From positions 1 to 7,274 of the forward strand of contig JADGOA010000193.1 in the NCBI GenBank assembly GCA_017883215.1: 7,274 nt of DNA. The letters run 5' to 3'. Positions within the stretch are counted from its first letter, which is position 1. Every line of letters begins with the position of its first letter. This DNA is from Thermoanaerobaculia bacterium. GTDB lineage: Bacteria; Acidobacteriota; Thermoanaerobaculia; Gp7-AA8. Of the stretch, positions 1 to 6,344 are shown piece after piece. Position numbers and translations under genes: made by a program. The notes under the pieces are model-generated. The model saw only the letters and a program-made list of their open reading frames with translations, did no database searches and was not told the origin of the DNA.

Positions 1-40
1 AGACCGTAGACCGCAGTCCGCGGTCTGCGGTCTGCGGTCT
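1..40. repeat. 40-bp near-perfect palindrome of 7-nt units at the 3' end of bioY
   Basis: Positions 1-20 and 21-40 are reverse complements at 18 of 20 positions, with no loop. The mismatches are the pairs 7/34 and 17/24. The right side is three exact GCGGTCT units (20-26, 27-33, 34-40). The left side is their inverted counterpart (AGACCGT, AGACCGC, AGTCCGC at 1-21). The bioY stop codon (41-39, minus strand) is partly made of the last repeat base pairs, so the element sits immediately at the gene end. In a bioY transcript it would fold into a long GC-rich stem and could act as a 3' stabiliser or weak terminator. Whether a U-tract follows cannot be seen because the window ends. It may continue further left. 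Confidence 0.8.
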
Positions 41-626
41 ATCTCGTGGAGGCGCGGGCGACGATCCGCTGCGCGTACGGGAGAAGGGCGGCGGCGAGCG
101 AGATCTTCACGATGTCGGCGATGACGAACGGGACGATGCCCATCGTGAACGCCGCGCGCGGTCCGGCAAGGATCGAAAGCCACGACCAGCCGCCGGCGTA
201 GACCACTGCGAGCGCAACCAGCATCCCGGCAACGGCGCGAACCGTCGTCGTGCCCCATCCCCGTTCCGAGAACCAGCCGGCCACGAATGCTGCAGCCGGG
301 TAAGCCATCAGATAGCCGCCCGTAGCGGCGACGAGCCACATCGGTCCGCCGTGCGCCTGCGCAAAGACGGGCAGTCCGACGAAGCCCTCGAGGATATAGA
401 GAGCAGCGGCCGCGGCGCCGCGGCGGGAGCCAAGGGTCACGCCGACGAGGAGGACCGCGACGGGCTGCAGCGTCAACGGAACGGGGGAGAACGGGATCGG
501 GATGGCGATCTGCGCCGCGATGGCGATAATCGCGCTCGCGGCGACGACCAGCCCCACGTTGATCGCCGTGCGGCTCCGGATGAGGCGTTCAGTGACGATC
601 GATGGAATCGTGACGCTGGCGTTCAT
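39..626 (-). CDS. bioY: BioY, substrate-binding (S) component of an ECF-type biotin importer
   Basis: This is a very hydrophobic 195-residue protein of about six membrane segments. In the BioY family it binds biotin in the cytoplasmic membrane and works with the EcfA/A'/T energising module, or in some bacteria apparently alone. Family hallmarks are visible: IPIPFSPVPLTLQ at residues 42-54, then VGVTLGSRRGA (61-71), LYILEGFVGLPVFA (76-89), the GGYLMAYPAAAFVAG segment (103-117), and DIVKISLAAALLP near the C-terminus (171-183). The length is typical of the family. The frame stays open to a TTG at 659, but I chose the ATG at 626 because AGGAG lies 11 nt before it and the family normally begins close to this point. 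No ecfA, ecfT or biotin-synthesis gene is in the window. It follows the MMPL exporter gene on the same strand after a 135-nt gap that contains a large hairpin, so co-transcription is uncertain. Confidence 0.93.
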   Translation of the reverse strand: MNASVTIPSIVTERLIRSRTAINVGLVVAASAIIAIAAQIAIPIPFSPVPLTLQPVAVLLVGVTLGSRRGAAAAALYILEGFVGLPVFAQAHGGPMWLVAATGGYLMAYPAAAFVAGWFSERGWGTTTVRAVAGMLVALAVVYAGGWSWLSILAGPRAAFTMGIVPFVIADIVKISLAAALLPYAQRIVARASTR

Positions 627-637
627 TGTCGGGTGCG

Positions 638-642
638 CTCCT
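638..642 (-). promoter_or_regulatory. Shine-Dalgarno site deciding the bioY start
   Basis: Read on the minus strand this is AGGAG, 11 nt before the ATG at 626. The spacing is slightly long. It favours this ATG over the in-frame TTG at 659, which has no comparable site. Confidence 0.6.
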
Positions 643-684
643 GTTTCAAGATTTCGCAAGCCTCGCTGATTGAAATTGGACCTC

Positions 685-753
685 GGGGGTCGGGGGTCGG
701 GGCTCGGGGGCGAGAATGTCCGATCTCGCCTCCGACCTCCGACCCCTGACCCC
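685..753. repeat. Hairpin of inverted 7-nt repeats between the exporter gene and bioY
   Basis: On the plus strand the left arm is four 7-nt units: GGGGGTC, GGGGGTC, GGGGCTC and GGGGGCG (685-712). The right arm read on the minus strand is GGGGTCA, GGGGTCG, GAGGTCG and GAGGCGA (753-726). The arms 686-715 and 724-753 are complementary at 26 of 30 positions around the 8-nt loop 716-723. Three of the four mismatches would be G-U pairs in a plus-strand RNA but C-A mismatches in a minus-strand RNA, although both flanking genes are on the minus strand. The element fills about half of the 135-nt gap. It has no U-tract, so it is not a classical terminator, though it could attenuate read-through or stabilise the exporter mRNA. 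Confidence 0.8.
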
Positions 754-761
754 TTGCACGA

Positions 762-3275
762 TCACTGATCACTCTTCTGCAGAACCAGAATCGCAGGCAG
801 CAGCGTGATCGCAGCGAGCACGCACACGCTGATGCCGAAGGTTGAAGCATAACCGATGGATCGCAGGCCCGGATAATGCGAAAGGGCGAACGAGCCGTAG
901 CCGACCACCGTCGTGATCCCGGCCATGACCACGGCCTTGCCGGTCTCGGCGGCGGTTTCGGGGAACCGTTCCCGATCTTCGAGATACCTCTGAAGCATGT
1001 ACACGGCGTAGTCGGTGGCGCAGCCGATGATCATCAGCCCGACGAAGATGTTCATGAAGTTGAACTCGAGGTCGAGCGGCGCCATCAGGCCGAGCATCCC
1101 CACTGCCCCGGCGATGAAGGGGACGAACGACAGGATCGTCATCTTCACACTGCGGAAGCTGATGAACATGATCACGGCGACGGCGATGAAACCGAGCAGC
1201 GTGGCGCGGCGCGCGTCAGCCTTCACGATTCGGCGCAGCGTGCCGCTGACGAGGTTCACGCCCGTGAGGACGTCGCCGGGATGCTTGTCGGGGACGGCCA
1301 GCAGCTTCGGCGGCACCTCGCGCGGCCACCTCCCGCCCTCCGGGTAGACGTAGATCACCGACACCCACCCCTCGGGTGTCCGCTTCACGAACCTCGATGC
1401 CAGCTTGAGGATGTCGTTGTTCCCGATGTTGGCGAGCGAGACCGGCTCCTGTGGCGTCAGCGCCTGCGAGAAGAGGCCGATGTAATTCGCGTACGCCTCC
1501 GGCCGGAATCCGTTCTCGACGAGAGCCTGCTGGAAGGTCTTCTCGATGCGGGCGACGTTGAAGCGATCCCCCTTGCCGCGCCGGAGCTCGTCGATGACCG
1601 CCATCTGCTGATCGCGCGGAGGAAGAAACGTCGAGATGGACTGGAACGAAGCGATGGTCTTGTCGGCCACGAGCGGCGTCAGATCGCCCGTCGCCGTGTA
1701 CGTCCGCTGCATCACCTGATCGAGCGATTTCCCTTCGATGACGTACATCATGAAGTCGAATGACTGCCCGAACTTCTCGGTCACCTTCGTCTGCATGACC
1801 ACGCCGGGATTCCCCTTGGCGCGGAGATCCTGAATGTTGTCGCTGAACCGGAGCTTCGTCGCCATCCCGGCGGCGGCGATGATGAACACGACCCAGATCA
1901 CGATCGTGGTGCGCGGGTTGGCGATGGCTCGGGCGATGAGCTTTCCCGAGCCGAATGAGTGCATGTACAGCTTCGGCGGGCGCTTGGACGTGTCCCTCTC
2001 GCCGACGATGATCAGCGCCGGCAGGAGGAACATCGTGCAGATCAGGAACAGAAGGATTCCCGTACCGGTCAGGAATCCGAGCTGCGTCATCCCGCGGAAG
2101 TCGGTGGCCAGGAAGGCGTAGAACGTTCCGGCGGTGGTGATGGCCGCGATGAGCACGCCCGGGAGCGTCGTGCGGATCATCGTGATGATGCCCTGGGGCA
2201 TGTTGGCGCCGCGGTTCCGCTCGTCGACGTAGCGGCCGTACAGAACGGTGATGAAGTCGATCCCCAGCCCGGCCAGGAGGGCCGCGAATCCCGCGCTGAG
2301 CGACGAGAGCTGCCCGTAGACGACCGCCGCCGTTCCGAACGTCAGCGCCAGACTGAGTGCCATTGGGGCGGCGGCATAGGTGAGCGAGGCGCCGCGCCGG
2401 AAAGCGTAGATGAACAACGCCAGCACTCCGAAGAACGACCCGATCACGTTGATGATCACGTCCCCGCGGATGAGGTTGGCGTCTCCGACCGCAATCTCGT
2501 ATCCGCCGGTATGCGAGATCTTCGGCAGCGGCGTTCCGTGCGGCGCGTTTTCGTGAAATTCCGCCAGCGCCTGCCCCTCGATCTTGGCGCCCTGCGCCAG
2601 CAGCTTCTGACCGAACGGAACATCCTGGGCGGGATGCTTCGGCTTGGTCAGGATCAGGAGCATGGTGTGATCGGCGGAGAGGTAATAGCCGCTGGAGGCG
2701 TCGATGTTGAATCCGCCGCCGGCGGACTGAAACTTACGGATGAAGATGGGCGCCAGGTTGAAGGGGTCGTACTGGACGAGCTGCTTGAACGCGAACGCCT
2801 GCGGCGTCTGCAACAGCGTTCGATTGCGCACCACCGATTCGCGGATGCCGGCGTCGGAGAGCTGCCGCGAAACTTCGTTCAGCTCCGCGGGAGTGAGAAA
2901 GAGAAGGGCTTTGGGCAGAACGATGTCGACGAAGTCGAGCGGATTGGGGAGGCGGTAGCTGACCTCTTCGATCAGAGGACTCTTCTTGTAGCCCTCGGCG
3001 ATGTTCTGGATCAGAGGGTCGTACTCGTGCGGATCGCGGCCGGGCGGAATGGAGAGGACGACGATGTGATAATCGATCGTCCCCATGTCGCGGAGGGCTT
3101 TGCGGAATTCGTTGACCTGGCGGTTTTTTTGAGGGATGAGGTTGAGCAGATCGGGATCGAACGACAGGCGCAGCGAGGTTGCCACCGCGACGGCGGCCAG
3201 CACCAGCGCGACGATGACGATCTGTTTGCTGTGCCGGAGGCAGAGCCGGGCGAATGCGTCGAGTAGTCGGTTCAT
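762..3275 (-). CDS. MMPL/RND-superfamily membrane exporter
   Basis: This 837-residue inner-membrane protein has the duplicated RND layout. TM1 lies at about 18-36 and a large extracytoplasmic domain at about 37-270, followed by five TM segments at about 273-424. The second half repeats this with a TM at about 455-472, an extracytoplasmic domain at 475-690, and five TM segments at 692-832. The TM4-type motif is present twice: GLGIDFITVLYGRYVDE at 336-352 and ATDYAVYMLQRYLEDR at 753-768. Asp340 and Asp755 sit where MmpL-type proteins carry proton-relay aspartates; the first partner residue is Phe341 rather than Tyr, while the second is Tyr756. Known relatives export lipids, hopanoids or other hydrophobic compounds using the proton-motive force. 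The substrate here cannot be read from sequence. The ATG at 3275 gives a normal N-terminus (two basic residues, then TM1), although no strong Shine-Dalgarno site precedes it. No membrane-fusion protein or outer-membrane channel is adjacent. The gene is divergent from a lipoprotein gene, which could be a functional partner. Confidence 0.88.
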   Translation of the reverse strand: MNRLLDAFARLCLRHSKQIVIVALVLAAVAVATSLRLSFDPDLLNLIPQKNRQVNEFRKALRDMGTIDYHIVVLSIPPGRDPHEYDPLIQNIAEGYKKSPLIEEVSYRLPNPLDFVDIVLPKALLFLTPAELNEVSRQLSDAGIRESVVRNRTLLQTPQAFAFKQLVQYDPFNLAPIFIRKFQSAGGGFNIDASSGYYLSADHTMLLILTKPKHPAQDVPFGQKLLAQGAKIEGQALAEFHENAPHGTPLPKISHTGGYEIAVGDANLIRGDVIINVIGSFFGVLALFIYAFRRGASLTYAAAPMALSLALTFGTAAVVYGQLSSLSAGFAALLAGLGIDFITVLYGRYVDERNRGANMPQGIITMIRTTLPGVLIAAITTAGTFYAFLATDFRGMTQLGFLTGTGILLFLICTMFLLPALIIVGERDTSKRPPKLYMHSFGSGKLIARAIANPRTTIVIWVVFIIAAAGMATKLRFSDNIQDLRAKGNPGVVMQTKVTEKFGQSFDFMMYVIEGKSLDQVMQRTYTATGDLTPLVADKTIASFQSISTFLPPRDQQMAVIDELRRGKGDRFNVARIEKTFQQALVENGFRPEAYANYIGLFSQALTPQEPVSLANIGNNDILKLASRFVKRTPEGWVSVIYVYPEGGRWPREVPPKLLAVPDKHPGDVLTGVNLVSGTLRRIVKADARRATLLGFIAVAVIMFISFRSVKMTILSFVPFIAGAVGMLGLMAPLDLEFNFMNIFVGLMIIGCATDYAVYMLQRYLEDRERFPETAAETGKAVVMAGITTVVGYGSFALSHYPGLRSIGYASTFGISVCVLAAITLLPAILVLQKSDQ

Positions 3276-3323
3276 CGAGTTGGCGGCTCAGCAGTTCTTC
3301 CTGCCCGCTGGGCGAAGGGTGCG

Positions 3324-3352
3324 GGGATAACATGCGCAAAAGGTCGAGTCAA
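3324..3352 (-). promoter_or_regulatory. Candidate sigma-70-type promoter for the MMPL exporter gene
   Basis: On the minus strand TTGACT (3352-3347) resembles a -35 box. Exactly 17 nt later comes TATCCC (3329-3324), a weak -10 box preceded by TG one base upstream, as in extended -10 promoters. Transcription would begin near 3317, giving a leader of about 40 nt before the ATG at 3275. The -35 box lies inside the first codons of the divergent lipoprotein gene, as expected when start codons are only 56 nt apart. This is a prediction from spacing and consensus only. The -10 match is poor apart from TAT. Confidence 0.35.
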
Positions 3353-3931
3353 GCGATTCGTGGTATCGCCATCGTCGTGCTGGCGCTGGCCTGCACGCGG
3401 CGCGAGCCCCTCACGGCTGCGAAAGCGGAGCAGATCATCAAGTCCCATCAGTTCGCGCGCGAACCGGTCTACGCCGAAGTTCCACAACGCGTCTGGTGGA
3501 ACGATGGCAACCCCAGGGACGACTACGACGTGAAAGCGCTGCACACTCTCCAGAATCTGCAGCGCGCCGGTCTGCTGGTCGTCTCCGAATCACACTCCGC
3601 CGACGGCACGACCGCCTTCACCGGGCGCGTCACTCCCAAAGGCTTCCCGATCCTCGGCACCGCGCCCAGCCTGCGCGGTCCCTGCTTCCGCGCCATGATC
3701 TGCTACAAACGTTACGACGGCCTGCGCAACTTCGTCCGCCATCCCACCGACCCGACCAAGGCGCACGCGGAGCTGATCTGGCACTACGAGGACCCGACGC
3801 CGCTCTATCCGCTGTTCGAGACGAAGCTCAACAAGCCTCTGCGCGAGCCGTTTGCCACGTTCATCGCGTTCTACTACAAGGACTACGACTGGCGCTTCGA
3901 CGTGACCGTGAAGAAGGCGGAAGCGGAGTAG
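3332..3931 (+). CDS. Predicted lipoprotein of unknown function with a winged-helix-like segment
   Basis: I do not recognise this 199-residue protein. The ATG at 3332 has GGGG 5 nt upstream (3323-3326). It starts a clear lipoprotein signal: basic MRKR, a hydrophobic core (GIAIVVLALA, 11-20), then Cys21. The lipobox ALAC is permissive rather than ideal. The mature part is soluble. Residues 66-105 (DVKALHTLQNLQRAGLL, then a polar turn, then VTPKG) look like the helix-wing pattern of a winged-helix fold, which would be odd outside the cytoplasm. Cys118 and Cys124 could form a disulfide. The C-terminal third is aromatic (LIWHYEDPTPLYP at 148-160, IAFYYKDYDWRF at 178-189). The frame is open further upstream to 3254, but that extension overlaps the divergent exporter start and lacks a signal sequence. 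GC-rich third positions match the neighbours. A role with the divergent MMPL exporter is possible but inferred from position only. Confidence 0.75.
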   Translation: MRKRSSQAIRGIAIVVLALACTRREPLTAAKAEQIIKSHQFAREPVYAEVPQRVWWNDGNPRDDYDVKALHTLQNLQRAGLLVVSESHSADGTTAFTGRVTPKGFPILGTAPSLRGPCFRAMICYKRYDGLRNFVRHPTDPTKAHAELIWHYEDPTPLYPLFETKLNKPLREPFATFIAFYYKDYDWRFDVTVKKAEAE

Positions 3932-3946
3932 AGGCGGACCGCGTTC

Positions 3947-4630
3947 TCACTTCCTCCTCATCCGCCGCAGCCCGCCGCTTCCGGCGATGACGGCATCCGT
4001 GGCTTCGCGCGGGAAGAAGCCGGTCTCGATGACGCCGGCGAGATCGCGAAGGTCGGCCACCACGTCGGCGATGTCGCGGCTCGCGGGGACCATCACGTCG
4101 AGGATGGCGTTCCCTTCGTCGGTCACGCGCGGCTGGGCGCCGGCCATTCGCCGCGACGGCTGGAGATTCATCGCCGCGAATTTCCGCGTCAGCACGTCGA
4201 CGGCGAATGGCGTCACCTCCACCGGCAGCGGGCCGATGCCGAGCCGGTCCACGACCTTCGATTCGTCGGCGATGACGATGAATCGCCTGGCCTGCTGCTC
4301 GACGATCTTCTCGCGCAGCAATGCGCCGCCACGCCCTTTGATGAGGCGCAGATCGCGATCGATCTCATCCGCTCCGTCGATGGCGAGATCGAGCGGTGCG
4401 ATCTCGGCGAGCGGGAAGACCGGCACGTTCAGCGACCGAGCCAGCTCCGCCGTCGCCAGAGAGGTGCTCGTGCAGCGGATGTCGCGGAGGGTGCCGTCCG
4501 TGAGCACCGCGCCGAGCAGCTTCACGAATTCGCTGGCCGTCGAGCCGGTGCCGAGTCCGAGAGTCATGCCGTTGCGCACGTCGCCGAGCGCTTCCCGGGC
4601 TGCAGCGATCTTCAATTCCTTGGGGGTCAT
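3947..4630 (-). CDS. rpiA: Ribose-5-phosphate isomerase A
   Basis: This cytosolic enzyme interconverts ribose 5-phosphate and ribulose 5-phosphate in the non-oxidative pentose phosphate pathway, supplying ribose for nucleotides. At 227 residues it has the family's usual length. The phosphate-binding loop GLGTGSTA is at 25-32 and TSTS at 54-57. IDGADEID at 84-91 carries Asp85 and Asp88, and KGRGGALLREK at 98-108 carries Lys98 and Glu107. These correspond to E. coli Asp81, Asp84, Lys94 and the catalytic base Glu103, with the same Lys-to-Glu spacing. FIVIADESK (117-125), LPVEV (135-139) and GVIETGFF (199-206) complete the family pattern. GGAGG lies 10 nt before the ATG, inside the last codons of ggt, and the ggt stop is only 3 nt upstream. 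It is therefore the last gene of the coaX-ggt-rpiA unit and probably translationally coupled. It ends 15 nt from the stop of the convergent lipoprotein gene. Confidence 0.97.
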   Translation of the reverse strand: MTPKELKIAAAREALGDVRNGMTLGLGTGSTASEFVKLLGAVLTDGTLRDIRCTSTSLATAELARSLNVPVFPLAEIAPLDLAIDGADEIDRDLRLIKGRGGALLREKIVEQQARRFIVIADESKVVDRLGIGPLPVEVTPFAVDVLTRKFAAMNLQPSRRMAGAQPRVTDEGNAILDVMVPASRDIADVVADLRDLAGVIETGFFPREATDAVIAGSGGLRRMRRK

Positions 4631-4633
4631 CTG

Positions 4634-6334
4634 TCAGTAGCCTCCGGCTGCGCCGCCGTCGCGGGGATCCGCGACGGCGATGATTTTGCCCGCCGCGAAC
4701 ATCAGGGCGTGAACGTCACCAATGTCATCGCGCTGCACCACGCTGTGGCCCATGGCGTTCAGCGCGTCGACGGTCCGGCGTGGAGCCGACGACTCGTAGT
4801 CGATCTGATCGGGCGTGGCCTGGTGGTGATAGCGCGGAGCGGCGATGGCCTCGTCGAGCGGCTTGCCGTAGACGACCACGTTCAGAAGAACCTGCAGCAC
4901 CGTCGTCGGAATGGTGGGGCCGCCGCGCGTCCCGAGAGCGAGATATGGCTTCCCTTTCCTCAACACGATCGTGGGCGACATCGAGGAGGCCATCTTCTTG
5001 TGCGGCTCGATGGCATTTACCGTTCCCTGCAGGAGGCCGTAACGATTGGGCTTGCCTGGCGCGGGGGTGAAGTCGTCCATCTCGTCGTTGAGGAGAAATC
5101 CGAGGCCCGGCACCACGAAGCCGCTGCCGAAATCGTCATTGAGGGTGGTCGTCAGGGCGACGACGTTCCCTTCCGCGTCCGCAATCGTGAAGTGCGTGGT
5201 GTGATCGGGTTCCACGGCCGGTGTCGATCCCGGCTCGGCCAGCGAGATCGTCGGCGTCGCCCGTTCGCCGTTCATGGTGTTGCGCCACGCCACGGCACGA
5301 GTGTCGGAGAGCAGCTCGCGATAGGGAATGCGCGCCGTGGCCGGATCGCCGAGGTATTTGTTCCGGTCGATGTAGGCGCGCCGCTCGGCCTCGGCAACGA
5401 GGTGGAGCGACTTTGCGGTCTGAAAGCCGGCCGCGGCGAGATCGTACGAATTGAGGATGTTGAGCACCTCACCGATGAGGAGCCCGCCCGACGATGGCGG
5501 CGGCATCATGTAGATGTCGCAATCCCGGAACGTGACGCGGATCGGCGCGCGCCAGGTCGGCGCGTATTCGCTGAGATCGCGATGGGAAAGGTTGCCGCCG
5601 GCCTGTTGTACGGCAGCCACGATCCGGCCGGCCAGGGAGCCCGCGTAGAACTCGTGCGCGCCGGAGTCGGCGATGCTCGTCAGCGTCGCAGCCAGGTCAT
5701 TCTGCAGCAGCCGGGAGTTGGCCGGCAGCGCTTTCCCCTTCGGAAAGAACAACGCGGCGGTGCTGGGGAACTGGTCGATCTTCCGCTTCGACCGCGCGCT
5801 GTTCAGATCGCGCTCCAGCCGGGCGTCGGTGGCAACACCGTCGCGCGCCAGCGCGATGGCCGGTTGCACCAGTTCCTTCCACGGACGCGTGCCGAATTTC
5901 CTGTGCATGGCGTCGAGACCGGCCACCGTGCCGGGCACTCCCGCCGCCAGCGGACCGGTCTGGCTGTTGACGCTGATCGTTCCGTCCGGCTGCAGGTACA
6001 TGTCTCGCTTCGCGGCGGCGGGCGCAACTTCGCGGAAGTCGAGCGTCCAGACGCTGCCGGACTTCGCTTCGTAGTAGACGAGGAAGCCGCCGCCGCCGAT
6101 GTTTCCTGCCTGGGGATGAGCGACGGCGAGCGCGAACGATACGGTCACCGCGGCGTCGATGGCGTTCCCTCCGCGCTTGAGCACGCTCAGCCCGGCCTGC
6201 GTCGCGTACGGCGAGACCGTCGAGAGCGCAGCTTTCGAAGCGGTCACCTGCGATCCGGCGAAGCCGGCGGGCGCGATCGCGGCGCCTAACAGGGCCGCTG
6301 CGAACGCGGCCCGTGCGATTCCTCGCGCGCTCAC
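4634..6334 (-). CDS. ggt: Gamma-glutamyltransferase (gamma-glutamyl transpeptidase), secreted
   Basis: This is a 566-residue Ntn-hydrolase precursor that cleaves itself into two subunits and then hydrolyses or transfers gamma-glutamyl groups from glutathione and related compounds outside the cytoplasm. An N-terminal signal (Arg4 and Arg8, hydrophobic 9-22) could be cut after Ala23 or Ala26. The cleavage site and nucleophile is Thr379 in TTHFT (379-383). Spacing from there matches E. coli GGT without gaps: Asn399 (N411), Glu418 (Q430, Glu as in human GGT1), Asp421 (D433), Tyr432 in the lid loop (Y444), SSMSP with Ser450-Ser451 (S462-S463), and Gly471-Gly472 (G483-G484). Arg101 in LDFRE matches R114. 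The reading frame stays open far upstream through coaX, but the GTG at 6334 is preferred: GAGGA sits 5 nt upstream, it overlaps the coaX stop as GTGA, and the signal peptide begins there. All key residues are present, so it should be active. Confidence 0.95.
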   Translation of the reverse strand: MSARGIARAAFAAALLGAAIAPAGFAGSQVTASKAALSTVSPYATQAGLSVLKRGGNAIDAAVTVSFALAVAHPQAGNIGGGGFLVYYEAKSGSVWTLDFREVAPAAAKRDMYLQPDGTISVNSQTGPLAAGVPGTVAGLDAMHRKFGTRPWKELVQPAIALARDGVATDARLERDLNSARSKRKIDQFPSTAALFFPKGKALPANSRLLQNDLAATLTSIADSGAHEFYAGSLAGRIVAAVQQAGGNLSHRDLSEYAPTWRAPIRVTFRDCDIYMMPPPSSGGLLIGEVLNILNSYDLAAAGFQTAKSLHLVAEAERRAYIDRNKYLGDPATARIPYRELLSDTRAVAWRNTMNGERATPTISLAEPGSTPAVEPDHTTHFTIADAEGNVVALTTTLNDDFGSGFVVPGLGFLLNDEMDDFTPAPGKPNRYGLLQGTVNAIEPHKKMASSMSPTIVLRKGKPYLALGTRGGPTIPTTVLQVLLNVVVYGKPLDEAIAAPRYHHQATPDQIDYESSAPRRTVDALNAMGHSVVQRDDIGDVHALMFAAGKIIAVADPRDGGAAGGY

Positions 6335-6344
6335 TTCCGTCCTC
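6331..6344 (-). promoter_or_regulatory. ggt Shine-Dalgarno site and GTGA stop-start overlap with coaX
   Basis: GAGGA (6344-6340) is followed after 5 nt by GTG (6334-6332), whose last two bases belong to the TGA stop of coaX (6333-6331). This 4-nt overlap fixes the ggt start and predicts translational coupling of the two genes. Confidence 0.75.

Noticed and set aside
627..659. Longer bioY from the TTG at 659
   Set aside because: It has no supporting ribosome site, and the extra 11 residues are not family-like. The ATG at 626 has AGGAG upstream.
1959..3266. Long plus-strand open frame opposite the exporter gene
   Set aside because: Its translation is an Arg/Glu/Asp-rich string without domains, typical of the antisense of a GC-rich gene. 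The minus strand encodes a clear MMPL protein over the whole span.
3933..3966. Inverted repeat GGCGGA / TCCGCC between the lipoprotein and rpiA gene ends as a shared terminator
   Set aside because: It has only six base pairs with a 22-nt loop and no U-tract, and it lies partly inside rpiA. This is likely by chance in GC-rich sequence.
4709..6289. Plus-strand open frame opposite ggt
   Set aside because: The composition is low-complexity and Arg/Gly/Val/Glu-rich with no recognisable motif. The opposite strand carries ggt with all catalytic residues.
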